A stretch of 64,000 bases of DNA from Geomicrobium sp. JCM 19039 (GTDB taxonomy: Bacteria; Bacillota; Bacilli; Bacillales; Marinococcaceae): contig NZ_BAXB01000006.1 in assembly GCF_000698145.1 (NCBI RefSeq), forward strand, positions 1 through 64,000. Reading direction: 5' to 3'. Below, in pieces: positions 30,775 to 41,952 of the stretch. The position numbers were made by a program, and so were the translations under genes. Numbering within the stretch: the first letter of the stretch is position 1; every line of letters begins with the position of its first letter. Below the pieces are notes generated by a model. The model was given only the letters and a program-made list of their open reading frames with translations. It searched no databases and was not told the DNA's origin.

Positions 30775-31500
30775 TTGGAACCACTTGATACTTTGCAAGC
30801 GTTTACGACGACCGACCATTTGCAACCCGCATTGCAAAGCCATTACGAGCGCATTGGTTTTAGCGATCCACTCCCCAAAAAATATGCGTATGCCAATACA
30901 TTACCGTTTTTGCATCGGTATCTACAAGCCCGACGACTTTTAGCGTCGACCGGTCAGAATGACGTCCATATTCAGCCACTGCTCCTTTACTATAGTTTTA
31001 CCGAATTTATGAAAGCCATTGTCTTATTTCATGATCCTGAATATCCGTCAACAACTTCTGTGCTTCAACACGGTGTGAGTACGAGAAAGCGTAAGAAAAA
31101 AGATTATCGGTTTATCGATGATGAGGTGAAAATTCAACAAAACGGATTGCTTCCACTTCTTAACCGCAAAATGTTTCACGTGAAAATGAATGATGGCGAA
31201 CGATTTACGATGGGGAAACTATTCGGAGAGCTCGATGACTTGAGAGCCATTCTTCAGCACGATCGTCGTCTGTCGAACCAACATAAAGATGCTCGAAATC
31301 TTCCGGCTTTGTTCGTACATTATCTAATCCTCTATAATTTGAGCATGATTTGTCGTTATGAAACCGAATGGTGGGGGGAACTGATTTCATCACGCTCGTC
31401 TATTGATTTGCCGCTAATTGAACACTACTTGCGCATCGCCCCACTTCATATTTGTGAGGAGATTGCTATTGAAATGCGCACACATCTCATAAGTGATTGA
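30775..31500 (+). CDS. yaaC: YaaC family protein
   Basis: The protein of about 241 residues matches the position and character of B. subtilis YaaC, a conserved protein of unknown function transcribed opposite to guaB and gyrA. It is rich in aromatic residues and Leu, has no signal peptide or clear membrane helix, and contains a basic patch (STRKRKKKDY). I chose TTG because GGGGTG stands 6 bp before it; an ATG six codons upstream (30757) has no ribosome site. A parS-like sequence lies inside the gene at 31172-31187. Confidence 0.85.
   Translation: MEPLDTLQAFTTTDHLQPALQSHYERIGFSDPLPKKYAYANTLPFLHRYLQARRLLASTGQNDVHIQPLLLYYSFTEFMKAIVLFHDPEYPSTTSVLQHGVSTRKRKKKDYRFIDDEVKIQQNGLLPLLNRKMFHVKMNDGERFTMGKLFGELDDLRAILQHDRRLSNQHKDARNLPALFVHYLILYNLSMICRYETEWWGELISSRSSIDLPLIEHYLRIAPLHICEEIAIEMRTHLISD
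31172..31187. promoter_or_regulatory. parS-like site inside yaaC
   Basis: TGTTTCACGTGAAAAT matches 14 of 16 positions of the Bacillus parS consensus TGTTNCACGTGAAACA, including the entire central TTTCACGTGAAA. It is the best parS match I found in the window. Confidence 0.55.
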
Positions 31501-31628
31501 TCGATATATGTTGAATTATAAACGGTTACTTCCGCATGGAGCTGAGTGAGCCATACTACATGAAATGAACGAAACCTTTTCCATCTTAGCACCGTTAGTT
31601 GGTGCTTCCCACTGCTAGCGTATGGTTG

Positions 31629-31703
31629 CAGTCCAGACTATAAGGGCAACATCGGTGGCTAAAAGACAGCCCCCGTGTTTTCTTGACACTCCAGAGCATA
31701 AGT
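31629..31703. repeat. Dispersed repeat A1, copy 1
   Basis: About 75 bp beginning CAGTCCAGACTATAAGGGCA and containing CATCGGTGGC and CCGTGTTTTCTTGACACTCC. A second copy lies 50 bp downstream and a third is at 44568. No open frame is conserved between copies. Confidence 0.75.
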
Positions 31704-31755
31704 ACGACATCACCTCTCACTGCGCTCTCCGCTTGTGCTCGCTGTGGCTACTTTA

Positions 31756-31835
31756 CAGTCCAGACTACAAGGGCAACATCGGTGGGCGAAAGACGCCTAC
31801 CGTGTTTTCTATGCTATCGCGATCATAAGGGCGAG
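31756..31835. repeat. Dispersed repeat A1, copy 2
   Basis: Begins CAGTCCAGACTACAAGGGCA, with GGTGGGCGAAAGACGCC and CGTGTTTTCT. It leads directly into repeat A2. Confidence 0.75.
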
Positions 31836-32090
31836 GTGGTTCACGTTTCTGCCTACTGACTACGGGGTGTGAAAAGAAGTCCAAGTGCCCCATATATTCA
31901 TTTATGCGACACTTTGGAAAGAAAAATCATCATTTTAAACGTGGATGCGCACATAAACGGAGTCAACGGTCACATATCGCGATATATGTGACCGTTGAGG
32001 GGTGAAAGTGCCCGGTTTGAGCTGAATGGTCACATAAGTGACAGGTCATCACACGCTTGTGCCAGGTGGTAACCATCAATCATGACTTTT
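31824..32090. repeat. Dispersed repeat A2, copy 1, with 36-bp palindrome
   Basis: About 267 bp closely similar to 44633-44900 in the same orientation; shared phrases include GGTTCACGTTTCTGCCTACT, CATCATTTTAAACGTGGAT and AAGTGACAGGTCATCACA. It contains a 36-bp inverted repeat at 31963-31998 with 15-bp arms (TCAACGGTCACATAT and its complement) and loop CGCGAT. Near the right end, the minus strand reads DGYHLAQACDDLSLM-stop, a frame also open in the other copy. Confidence 0.85.
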
Positions 32091-32283
32091 CGATCTTTAT
32101 AATTTAGACGAAAGAATTTCTTCAAGAACCAATGGGAAGCTTTGGAAAGTGGAAACTGTGCTCGAGTTGCGACTGAACGGTTCTCAAGTTGGGGAAAATC
32201 GCAGGAAAAGCGGTATATTCTCATAAACGAAGGAACAGATTACCGGGTCACGTGTACATCCCCTGCCCGAAGTACTCACAAGC

Positions 32284-32516
32284 TATCGGCGCGAGCCGCG
32301 CCGAACCGAGTCCGATTTTGCTTCCGCCCTGCTGGGGCCGACGTGTCGTTGGCAATTCAGCATTGAATCTGCGCTCCAGTTGGAACAAACTGCGCAGGAG
32401 TTTAGCGGAATGAGCGCCGAAATCGTTTAACTAGGCAAACTTGCGCGCAGAACGTGTAAACTAGCGCGCAAAATAGCACCCAGCACCGCGCTACCTTTCC
32501 TACCCAACAGCGCAAA
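32284..32516. repeat. Dispersed repeat B, copy 1
   Basis: About 230 bp, GC-rich, similar to the reverse complement of 45104-45300. Shared phrases include CGGCGCGAGCCGCGCCGAAC, GCATTGAATCTGCGC, AAACTTGCGCGCAGAACG and CACCCAGCACCGCGCTACC. The left end is itself a palindrome (GGCGCGAGCCGCGCC-type). I see no gene in 31501-32524. Confidence 0.8.
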
Positions 32517-32524
32517 CAATAAAC

Positions 32525-32566
32525 AAAAAACGGACGCTCTCCAATAATAAGAGCGTCCGTTTTTAA
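32525..32566 (-). terminator. Terminator of gyrA
   Basis: On the minus strand ACGGACGCTCT pairs with AGAGCGTCCGT around a short A/T loop, followed by TTTTTT. It begins immediately after the gyrA stop. Confidence 0.9.
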
Positions 32567-32567
32567 T

Positions 32568-35073
32568 CTATTCTTCTTCTGTTGAATTTTCTTCTGCATT
32601 TTCTACTTCTTCAGTCGGTGCTTCTTCCTCTTCGCCATCGATGTCTTCGTCTTCATCGATTTCAATTGGAGCGACAGTAGAAACTTCTTCGTCATCACTA
32701 ACACGGATCAGTGTGACTCCTTGTGCATAACGACCGAGTGTAGATATCTCATCCGATTTTATGCGAATGAGCACCCCTTTAATCGTGATCAGCATTAAAT
32801 CAAAATCATCATCAATGACTCGTAGAGACACAACGTGTCCAGTGCGATCAGTCAACGTTGACGCTCGAAGACCTTTACCACCCCGATTTTGGATGCGGAA
32901 TTCGTCTTCGTTTGTGCGTTTTCCGTAACCCTTATTGGACACAATGAGCACTTTCTGACCGGCTTTCACGATGTCCATGCCGACAACTTGATCATCATGA
33001 TCTAATGAGATGGCTTTCACACCGCCTGCTGTCCGGCCCATTGAACGCACATCATCTTCTTGGAAACGAATCGCCATCGCTTTTTGCGTGCCGATAATCA
33101 CATCACTTTGACCATCTGTTAGACGTACACCGTGCAATTCATCATCGTCACGAAGATTAATTGCAAACAGCCCGCCTTTTCGAATGTTCGCGTATGCAGA
33201 AAGTGGCGTGCGTTTGGAAATCCCTCTTTTCGTCAAGAAGAACAGGTACTTGTCATCACTGAATTCCTCGATCGGAATGACCGTACTGATTTCTTCGCCT
33301 TTTTCAATTTGCAAAAGGTTGATGATCGGAATGCCTTTCGCCGTTCGCGAAAGGTCAGGAATTTCATAGCCTTTGAGACGATACACTTTCCCTTTATTCG
33401 TAAAGAGAGAATCGTGCGGTGCGAATTCGTCGTGAACAGATGCTCGACGAAGTCCCCGTCGTTCGTTCCCATTCCTTGAATGCCTCGTCCGCCACGACGC
33501 TGACTTTTGTAAGTCGTAATTGGCAGTCGTTTAATATATCCTTCATGCGTTACCGTGATAACAACGTTCTGCTGTGGAATGAGATCCTCATCTTCAAGCA
33601 CATTTTCACTCGCATGAATCGCTGTGCGTCGTTCGTCGTTAAAACGCTCTTTCACTTCAAGCAATTCTTCGCGAATAAGGTCGAGCACTTTCTCATCGTC
33701 AGCAAGAATGGCTCGTAGCTCTTGAATACGAGCGAGCAACTCATCGTACTCATTCTCAATCTTATCTCGCTCAAGACCGGTTAAACGTTGCAAACGCATA
33801 TCAAGAATGGCTTGTGCTTGTTCGTGGGACAACTCATAGTTCTCCATCAAGCCGTTACGCGCAATGTCGGCCGTTTCAGAAGCACGAATGAGGGCAATGA
33901 TCTCATCAATATGGTCAAGTGCAATTCGAAGACCTTCAAGAATATGGGCGCGTGCTTCCGCTTTGTTCAAATCAAATTGCGTCCTGCGGCGAATCACTTC
34001 GACTTGATGGTCTAAGTAGTGTTCTAGCGTTTGTTTGAGGTTGAGCACTTTCGGTTGCCCATTTACAAGCGCAAGCAAGTTAACGCCAAACGTCGTTTGT
34101 AATGCCGTTAACTTGTACAAGTTATTTAGCAATACGTTCGCATTGGCGTCTTTTCGAACCTCGATGACAATTCTCATCCCTTGACGAGCAGACTCATCGC
34201 GCAAATCCGTAATACCTTCAATCTTCTTCTCACGAACAAGTTCAGCAATTTTTTCAACAAGGCGTGCTTTGTTCACTTGATACGGAAGTTCAGTAACGAT
34301 GATTTCTTCTTTGCCGTTCGCTTTTTGGTCAATATGAACGTTCGCCCGCAACGTAATGGACCCACGCCCGGTTTGGTATGCCTTTCGGATTCCGCTGCGC
34401 CCCATAATTAAGCCGGCTGTTGGGAAATCTGGTCCTGGGATATAGTCCATCAGTTCTTGAATCGTAATCTCTTTGTTATGGCTATAAGCGAGCAATCCGT
34501 CAATGACTTCTCCAAGCTGGTGAGGGGGATGTTCGTTGCCATCCCAACCGCGATGCCGGATGCACCGTTCACGAGCAAATTCGGGAATCTCGCAGGTAAT
34601 ACAACCGGTTCACGTTCAGCCCCGTCGTAATTATCTTGGTAGTCAATTGTATCTTTTTTAATGTCCCGGACGAGTTCCATCGAAATCTTCGACATTTTCG
34701 CCTCGGTATACCGCATGGCTGCAGCAGAGTCCCCATCTACTGAACCGAAGTTTCCGTGACCATCAACAAGCATATAGCGGTAGCTGAAGTCTTGTGCCAT
34801 ACGAACCATCGTCTCATACACCGCTGAATCACCGTGAGGGTGGTACTTACCAATCACATCCCCGACAATTCTTGCTGACTTCTTGTATGCTTTATCTGGC
34901 GTCATGCCGAGTTCATTCATAGCGTACAAAATACGTCGATGAACGGGTTTCATCCCGTCACGAACATCTGGCAGGGCACGGCTGACAATGACACTCATTG
35001 CATAGTCAAGAAATGATGTTTGCATCTCTTGGCTAATGTTAATTTCATGAATTCTTGATTCTTGGTCTGCCAT
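32568..35073 (-). CDS. gyrA: DNA gyrase subunit A (two frameshifts)
   Basis: GyrA carries the DNA-cleaving tyrosine ([10 protein letters not shown]) and the quinolone-determining region [20 protein letters not shown], with the sensitive-type Ser and Glu. C-terminal blades contain the GyrA-box-like [12 protein letters not shown]. Break 1 is in a five-base homopolymer at 34524-34528; one more C gives [20 protein letters not shown]. Break 2 is at about 33402-33409; one more T gives [18 protein letters not shown]. Both repairs restore the family sequence, so the gene is one intact 835-residue protein. A very acidic tail ([19 protein letters not shown]) ends it. It follows gyrB after 40 bp. Confidence 0.95.
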
Positions 35074-35113
35074 CCTCTTACCTCCAATTTCTTAGAACAC
35101 TGCGAAATGTTCG

Positions 35114-37120
<2,007 letters not shown>

Positions 37121-37142
37121 TCACACCACTCAAAAAATAAAA

Positions 37143-37412
37143 TCAGACGGGATCATCTTCTTCATGCAATGAATCGTGTCCTTGCACTGCCCGTCGCTTC
37201 AATGTCACCGACGATATGGGTGAGTAGAAGACTTTTGTATCTGTGATGACAACCGACTTTGTCCCTTCTTCACTAATGTGTACGACATCTTCTTTTGGCA
37301 CATGAGCCAAAAAATTATCGGTATGCAAAGACGTATCTTCTTCGTCGTAATTCAAGATTGCAACAACATCTTTTGATTGAATTACCGCATAGCCACCAAG
37401 ATGTAGGAACAA
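37143..37412 (-). CDS. remB: Extracellular matrix regulator RemB (YaaB)
   Basis: RemB is a small DNA-binding protein family linked in B. subtilis to biofilm matrix gene activation together with RemA. The product of about 89 residues starts with the family pattern (M)FLHLGGYAVIQSKDVVAILN and contains KSVVITDTKVFYSPISSVTLKRRA. GAGGTG stands 6 bp before TTG at 37412, so TTG is chosen over an ATG eight codons upstream. It sits between recF and gyrB, as in B. subtilis. Confidence 0.9.
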   Translation of the reverse strand: MFLHLGGYAVIQSKDVVAILNYDEEDTSLHTDNFLAHVPKEDVVHISEEGTKSVVITDTKVFYSPISSVTLKRRAVQGHDSLHEEDDPV

Positions 37413-37455
37413 ATCAACCACCTCACTTTTACACAATCCGTATATGTTCGTTTAT

Positions 37456-38574
37456 TTAATCAAGCAAAGAAATGCGTCCATTTTGCACGTTGTACCTCTT
37501 TGCTTGTTGCAACGTACGATGTTCAATCCCGGAAACATTCGTCGTCGTTACGAATGTTTGGACTTTGCCTTGAATCGCATGCAGGAGATGTGATTGCCGG
37601 TGGTCATCAAGCTCACTCAACACATCGTCCAATAGCAATATTGGCGGGTCCCCGGTCGCTTCAGTAATCAGTTCTATCTCTGCTAGCTTTAAAGATAGGG
37701 CCGCAGTTCGTTGTTGGCCTTGTGAACCGTATGTGCCAACGTCTCGGTCGTTCACATAGATTAAAACATCTTCCCGATGAGGCCCAACGAGGCTAAGCCC
37801 TCTGCGGATCTCTTGATCTTTCTTTTGCACATACTGACTCGTATATGCCTCTTGCAATTGTGTCAAACTCAAGTCGCCATCCACATCTGCAGATGCTTCG
37901 TACTGGAGCTGCAGTTGTTCAAGGCTTCGGCTAATTTGCTCATGAATCTCTTTTGCCCAAGATTCAAGCTGACGAATAAACGCTAATCGGCGATGAACGA
38001 CTTTCGCTGCGACTGCAGCCAGTTGCTCTGTAAGCACATCCAACATGACGTGATCAGGAGATTTGGAACGCCAAAAATCTTTTAACAGTTGGTTTCTTTG
38101 TTTCAACGTTTTATGGTACTGGGATAAATCGTGAAGGTAAACATTACTAATCTGCCCAATTTCCATGTCAATAAAACGTCTGCGTTGCTTTGGTCCGCCC
38201 TTTACAAGATTCAAATCTTCAGGAGCAAACATCACCACATTTAACGCACCGATGTATTCACTAAGACGACGCTGTTCAAGATGGTTGATTTTTGCGCGTT
38301 TTCCTTGCCCGGAGAACTGAACATCGAGTGTGAGTGGTCCGACACGTTTTTCCACTGTTCCGTGGATCCGTGCGTACTCTTCCCCCCAAGCAATTAATTC
38401 ACGATCTTTAGATGTTCGATGAGATTTCGCAAAACCTAGCACATATAAGGTTTCTAAAATATTCGTTTTTCCTTGTGCATTTTCACCGAGAAAAAGGATG
38501 ACGGAATCATCAAAGAGAAGAGTATGTGTGTCGAGATTCCGATAGCCGCTCACTGACAATTCACGTACAAACAC
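37456..38574 (-). CDS. recF: DNA replication and repair protein RecF
   Basis: RecF is an SMC-like ATPase that helps RecOR load RecA at gaps. The 372-residue protein has Walker A LGENAQGKTNILE (about residues 30-42), the family motif VVMFAPEDLNLVKGGPKQRRRFID, signature region YGSQGQQRTAALSLKLAE, and Walker B PILLLDDVLSELDDHRQ. It follows yaaA after 19 bp and lies 44 bp before remB. Confidence 0.97.
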   Translation of the reverse strand: MFVRELSVSGYRNLDTHTLLFDDSVILFLGENAQGKTNILETLYVLGFAKSHRTSKDRELIAWGEEYARIHGTVEKRVGPLTLDVQFSGQGKRAKINHLEQRRLSEYIGALNVVMFAPEDLNLVKGGPKQRRRFIDMEIGQISNVYLHDLSQYHKTLKQRNQLLKDFWRSKSPDHVMLDVLTEQLAAVAAKVVHRRLAFIRQLESWAKEIHEQISRSLEQLQLQYEASADVDGDLSLTQLQEAYTSQYVQKKDQEIRRGLSLVGPHREDVLIYVNDRDVGTYGSQGQQRTAALSLKLAEIELITEATGDPPILLLDDVLSELDDHRQSHLLHAIQGKVQTFVTTTNVSGIEHRTLQQAKRYNVQNGRISLLD

Positions 38575-38593
38575 AGTTTATGCTCCTTCTCAT

Positions 38594-38824
38594 TTAGGCA
38601 TCATCATGGGTGTGAGCGACGACAAAAGACCCCGAATCTTCTACTTCGACGAGATCACCAGGATATAACTTTCTCCCTCTGCGCTCTTCAGGTTCTCCGT
38701 TCACACGCACATCGTACTCAGCAAGAATCATCTTCACCATTCCCCCTGTACCAACGACGCCTCCCTGTTTTAAGAGCTGCCCTAAGGTAATGTATTCAGT
38801 CTGAATCGTCACTTTCTCTGTCAT
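38594..38824 (-). CDS. yaaA: S4-domain RNA-binding protein YaaA
   Basis: This 76-residue protein has an S4 fold (ITLGQLLKQGGVVGTGGMVKMILAEYD split across strands, VRVNGEPEERRGRKLYPGDL). The same small gene stands between dnaN and recF across Bacillaceae. It is thought to act in ribosome-related RNA binding; the role here is by family only. Confidence 0.93.
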   Translation of the reverse strand: MTEKVTIQTEYITLGQLLKQGGVVGTGGMVKMILAEYDVRVNGEPEERRGRKLYPGDLVEVEDSGSFVVAHTHDDA

Positions 38825-38964
38825 GGTCTACACCTTTCTCGGTTGCGATCCCTATTCGAACATTCGCATCCAATCTTTATTTTACTAGAAATTATCTTCG
38901 AGCGCCAAAAAATTTAAGAGATTTCTCGAAATGAGGTCCATCTGCACAAACATCCAAACAAATA

Positions 38965-39003
38965 AAAGCTCTAAAAGAACAAGTTCTGTTCTTAAAGAGC
39001 TCT
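38965..39003 (-). terminator. Terminator after dnaN
   Basis: On the minus strand AGCTCTTTAAGAACA pairs with TGTTCTTTTAGAGCT around GAACT, followed by TTTATTT. It separates dnaAN from yaaA-recF-gyrBA, and a promoter for the latter is expected in 38825-38964. Confidence 0.75.
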
Positions 39004-39006
39004 CGA

Positions 39007-40146
39007 TTAGTTCGTACGTACGGGTGAAAAGAGATGAGTCATTTGGTTATGGTCCGTCGGCCGAATGACGAATGGACTCATTGAACCGGTAAACATAATC
39101 GAGATCGATTCGCTGTCGATCACCTTTAATGCATCAGAGATATTCTTCCCGTTAAAGGCAATTCGTAATTCTTCTCCATCCATCATCTCTGCGGTTAATT
39201 GCTCTTTCACTTTCCCGACTTCAGCAGAAACGGATGTAATTTCGACATCGCCGTCAGAACTTATCCTCATGTGGATAACATTATTTTTCGCTTCTCTTGA
39301 CAATAGCATGGCACGATCAAGCGCTTGATTCAATGGTTTTGTGGATAACGTCAACGTCATCTTACCCGATTGAGGAATCATGTTATTTGTGAGCGGGAAC
39401 TTGCCGTCTAAAAGACGTGAGTAGAATAACAGATTTTCCATCTTAAACAATACTTGTGTCTTTTCTAAGACGACAGTGACTGGGGTCTCATCGTCTTTCA
39501 AGATTCTGCTCAACTCAACAAGACTCTTTCCAGGAATAATTACATTTGTAAAATCTAACTCATCACTCGTATCTACAGTTGCACTGCGCATCGCTAAGCG
39601 GTGGCTATCTGTCGCTGTAGCCGTAAGCTGTTGGTTCTCAACATCGAAATTAACACCCGTTAACACCGGCCTCGTTTCTTGAGAGGAAACAGCAAAAACG
39701 GTTTGACGAATCATGTCTTTAAGCAGGTGTTGGGGCAATGTCAATCGGTTATCTTCGGGTAGTTCAGGCAACCTTGGATAATCGTCTGGATCGTAGCCAT
39801 TCAAGTTGAATACGACCGCGTTCGATTGGATGGTTGCAGCCATTTGTCCGTCCTTTTGCAAGGTGAGAGATTCTCCAGGCATTTTTTTTACGATATCGGT
39901 GAAATATTTCTCTTGAAGGACGAGTTGACCTTCTTCATGAACCGTCATGTATTCTCTTTCTTCATCGCCGAGAGGAATAAAGGTTTCAATCGAAATATCA
40001 GAATCACTTCCAGTTAATGTGACGCCTTCTTGTGTCGCAACGATTTTAATTCCTGTAAGAATTTGTATCGTTGTTCTGGAAGATACAGCTTTACTTACAT
40101 ATTGAACCGCGGTCACAAATGTATTTGTATCGATGGTCAGGTGCAT
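39007..40146 (-). CDS. dnaN: DNA polymerase III beta sliding clamp
   Basis: The 379-residue protein has three similar clamp domains. Typical phrases are the N-terminal FVTAVQYVSKAVSSRTTIQIL, middle ETRPVLTGVNFDVENQQLTATATDSHRLA, and the C-terminal PFVIRPTDHNQMTHLFSPVRTN that lines the partner-binding pocket. It follows dnaA after a 198-bp gap containing part of oriC. Confidence 0.98.
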   Translation of the reverse strand: MHLTIDTNTFVTAVQYVSKAVSSRTTIQILTGIKIVATQEGVTLTGSDSDISIETFIPLGDEEREYMTVHEEGQLVLQEKYFTDIVKKMPGESLTLQKDGQMAATIQSNAVVFNLNGYDPDDYPRLPELPEDNRLTLPQHLLKDMIRQTVFAVSSQETRPVLTGVNFDVENQQLTATATDSHRLAMRSATVDTSDELDFTNVIIPGKSLVELSRILKDDETPVTVVLEKTQVLFKMENLLFYSRLLDGKFPLTNNMIPQSGKMTLTLSTKPLNQALDRAMLLSREAKNNVIHMRISSDGDVEITSVSAEVGKVKEQLTAEMMDGEELRIAFNGKNISDALKVIDSESISIMFTGSMSPFVIRPTDHNQMTHLFSPVRTN

Positions 40147-40159
40147 AATTCATCTCCCG

Positions 40160-40341
40160 TGTGCCATTAATTTCAGGAATAGACAGCTAAAAAGCTGTAA
40201 TAATTATATAGATTTTTAAACCGTAGTAGTAGTATATACTGTGAAAGATGTGGATAAGTTAGTGAAACCTATACATATCAATGTTTTGAGCGTGTGGATG
40301 AACTGTGCATAACTTCGTATAAAAAAGAGCACTTATTCACA
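40160..40341. other. oriC: oriC, dnaA-dnaN part (incC-like) with DnaA boxes and unwinding region
   Basis: On the plus strand a perfect DnaA box TGTGGATAA (40249-40257) is flanked by near-boxes TGTGGATGA (40293-40301), TGTGCATAA (40304-40312) and TTATTCACA (40333-40341). Left of the perfect box is TAGTAGTAGTAT (40224-40235), which on that strand read 3'-5' from the box is the DnaA-trio pattern, followed by an A/T-only stretch (TAATAATTATATAGATTTTT) suitable for unwinding. This matches the position and architecture of the B. subtilis unwinding site. Confidence 0.8.
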
Positions 40342-40344
40342 CGC

Positions 40345-41713
40345 TCATTGCTTGATTTTCTCAGTAATCTCGTTTATTTGTGCTTGGACGTGAGCATCTT
40401 CTGCAAACAACTTCGTAATCTTTTCATGGGCATGGATGACTGTCGTGTGGTCTCGACCGCCAAATTTCTCACCGATTTTCGGCAGTGAGAAGTCGGTCAT
40501 TTCACGTGATAAATACATGGCAATTTGCCGAGCATGGGCGATGGACTTCGTTCGTTTTTTAGCTGTTAACTCCTCGATCTTTAACTGGAAATATGCAGCA
40601 ACGTGCGACTGAATGTCTTCGATTCCGATTGTTCTAGCTTTGCACTTGGAATGATATCTTTCAACGCTTCTGCGGCTAAATCCGCATTCATATCTTCATT
40701 AATTAAGGATGAGTACGCCACAACACGGATGAGTGCGCCTTCTAGTTCTCGAATGTTCGTATCGATTTGATTGGCGATATAGAGCATCACTTCATTTGGA
40801 ATATCGAGCATGTCAGCTTTTGCTTTTTTACGAAGTATCGCGATTCTTGTTTCAAGATCAGGCGGTGTAATATCGGTAATTAATCCCCATTCAAAGCGGG
40901 ATCTTAGGCGGTCTTCTAGTGTTGGAATCTCTTTTGGCGGTCGGTCACTTGAAATGACAATTTGCTTGGAATCTTCATGAAGCGCATTAAACGTGTGGAA
41001 AAATTCTTCTTGTGTTTGTTCTTTTCCCGCTAAAAATTGAATATCATCAATGAGAAGCACGTCACATTTCGGTACTTATTACGGAAATTGTCGCCGCGGT
41101 TGTCACGAATGGCATTAATAAACTCATTCGTAAATTTCTCAGAAGATAAATAGACGACGCGAGCCCCTGGGTTATGTTCAATCACATAATGTCCAATCGC
41201 ATGCATAAGATGGGTCTTCCCCAAACCAACGCCCCCGTAAATAAATAACGGATTATACGCTTTAGCCGGTGCCTCTGCCACGGCGAGTGAGGCTGCATGA
41301 GCAAACCGGTTTCCTGATCCAATAACAAACGTATTAAACGTATATTTGTCATTAAGTGGCGCATCTTCACGTTGAACGATCTGGCGCTGTTGTTGCGTCA
41401 TTTCTTTTTTTGTATCTTTTTCAGATGGAATGGCTTGATTCTCTGGCGTCGTGTCATACACCCGCTCTTGTGGAATCACAAACTTCACATCATATTTTGA
41501 ACCTGTAATTTCTTCAACGGTACTGGCAATAATGACGGAATAACGATCTTCTAACCAATCTTTAGCAAATTCGTTCGGTGCAGCAATGAGCAAGGTGTCT
41601 TCTTTCAGCTCCAACGGCTCCGTTGCTTTTAGCCATGTTTCATAACTAGGCTTGCTAACCCGTTCTTTAACGGTTAACAGTGTCTTTTCCCAAAGATCTG
41701 TCAAGTGCTCCAA
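40345..41713 (-). CDS. dnaA: Chromosomal replication initiator DnaA (two frameshifts)
   Basis: DnaA binds oriC boxes and opens the duplex. Domain I starts at TTG ([13 protein letters not shown]) after AGGAGGGG. The AAA+ domain has Walker [14 protein letters not shown] and Walker [14 protein letters not shown]; domain IV has the box-binding [15 protein letters not shown]. Break 1 at about 41061-41065: one added base gives [13 protein letters not shown]. Break 2 at about 40640: one added A gives [21 protein letters not shown]. The corrected C-terminus ends at TGA 40345. The repaired length of about 456 residues is normal. Confidence 0.95.
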
Positions 41714-41816
41714 TGGTAACGGTCCCCTCCTTTTACGTACTTTGGTATAGCCTCTCTACACAATCTATATATCGCTCATTCAAACTAGAAAAGGGAGGTA
41801 CCCTTTCGCTCGTGTG

Positions 41817-41862
41817 AAAAAGCTTCCTACTCATCACTCGTTTTGAAGTAAGGAAGCTTTCT
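41817..41862 (-). terminator. Terminator-like hairpin in the dnaA upstream region
   Basis: On the minus strand AAAGCTTCCT pairs with AGGAAGCTTT around a 22-nt loop, followed by TTTTT. It lies about 100 bp before the dnaA start, downstream of the oriC box cluster. No gene lies upstream on this strand. Confidence 0.6.
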
Positions 41863-41952
41863 GATTCTACATGCTCAAGATACGTTTCGTCCACATCAAA
41901 AATCTCTAGTCATTCGTGTGGTTTCCACAGTTCTTCACACTATACACGGGAG

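Noticed and set aside
32142..32413. Two plus-strand frames of about 74 codons in the yaaC-gyrA gap
   Set aside because: They lie in repeat sequence, overlap each other in different frames and are not conserved in the second repeat locus.
32568..35073. Intein or split-gene organisation of gyrA
   Set aside because: There is no inserted sequence at either break; a single added base joins each pair of fragments in register with the family.
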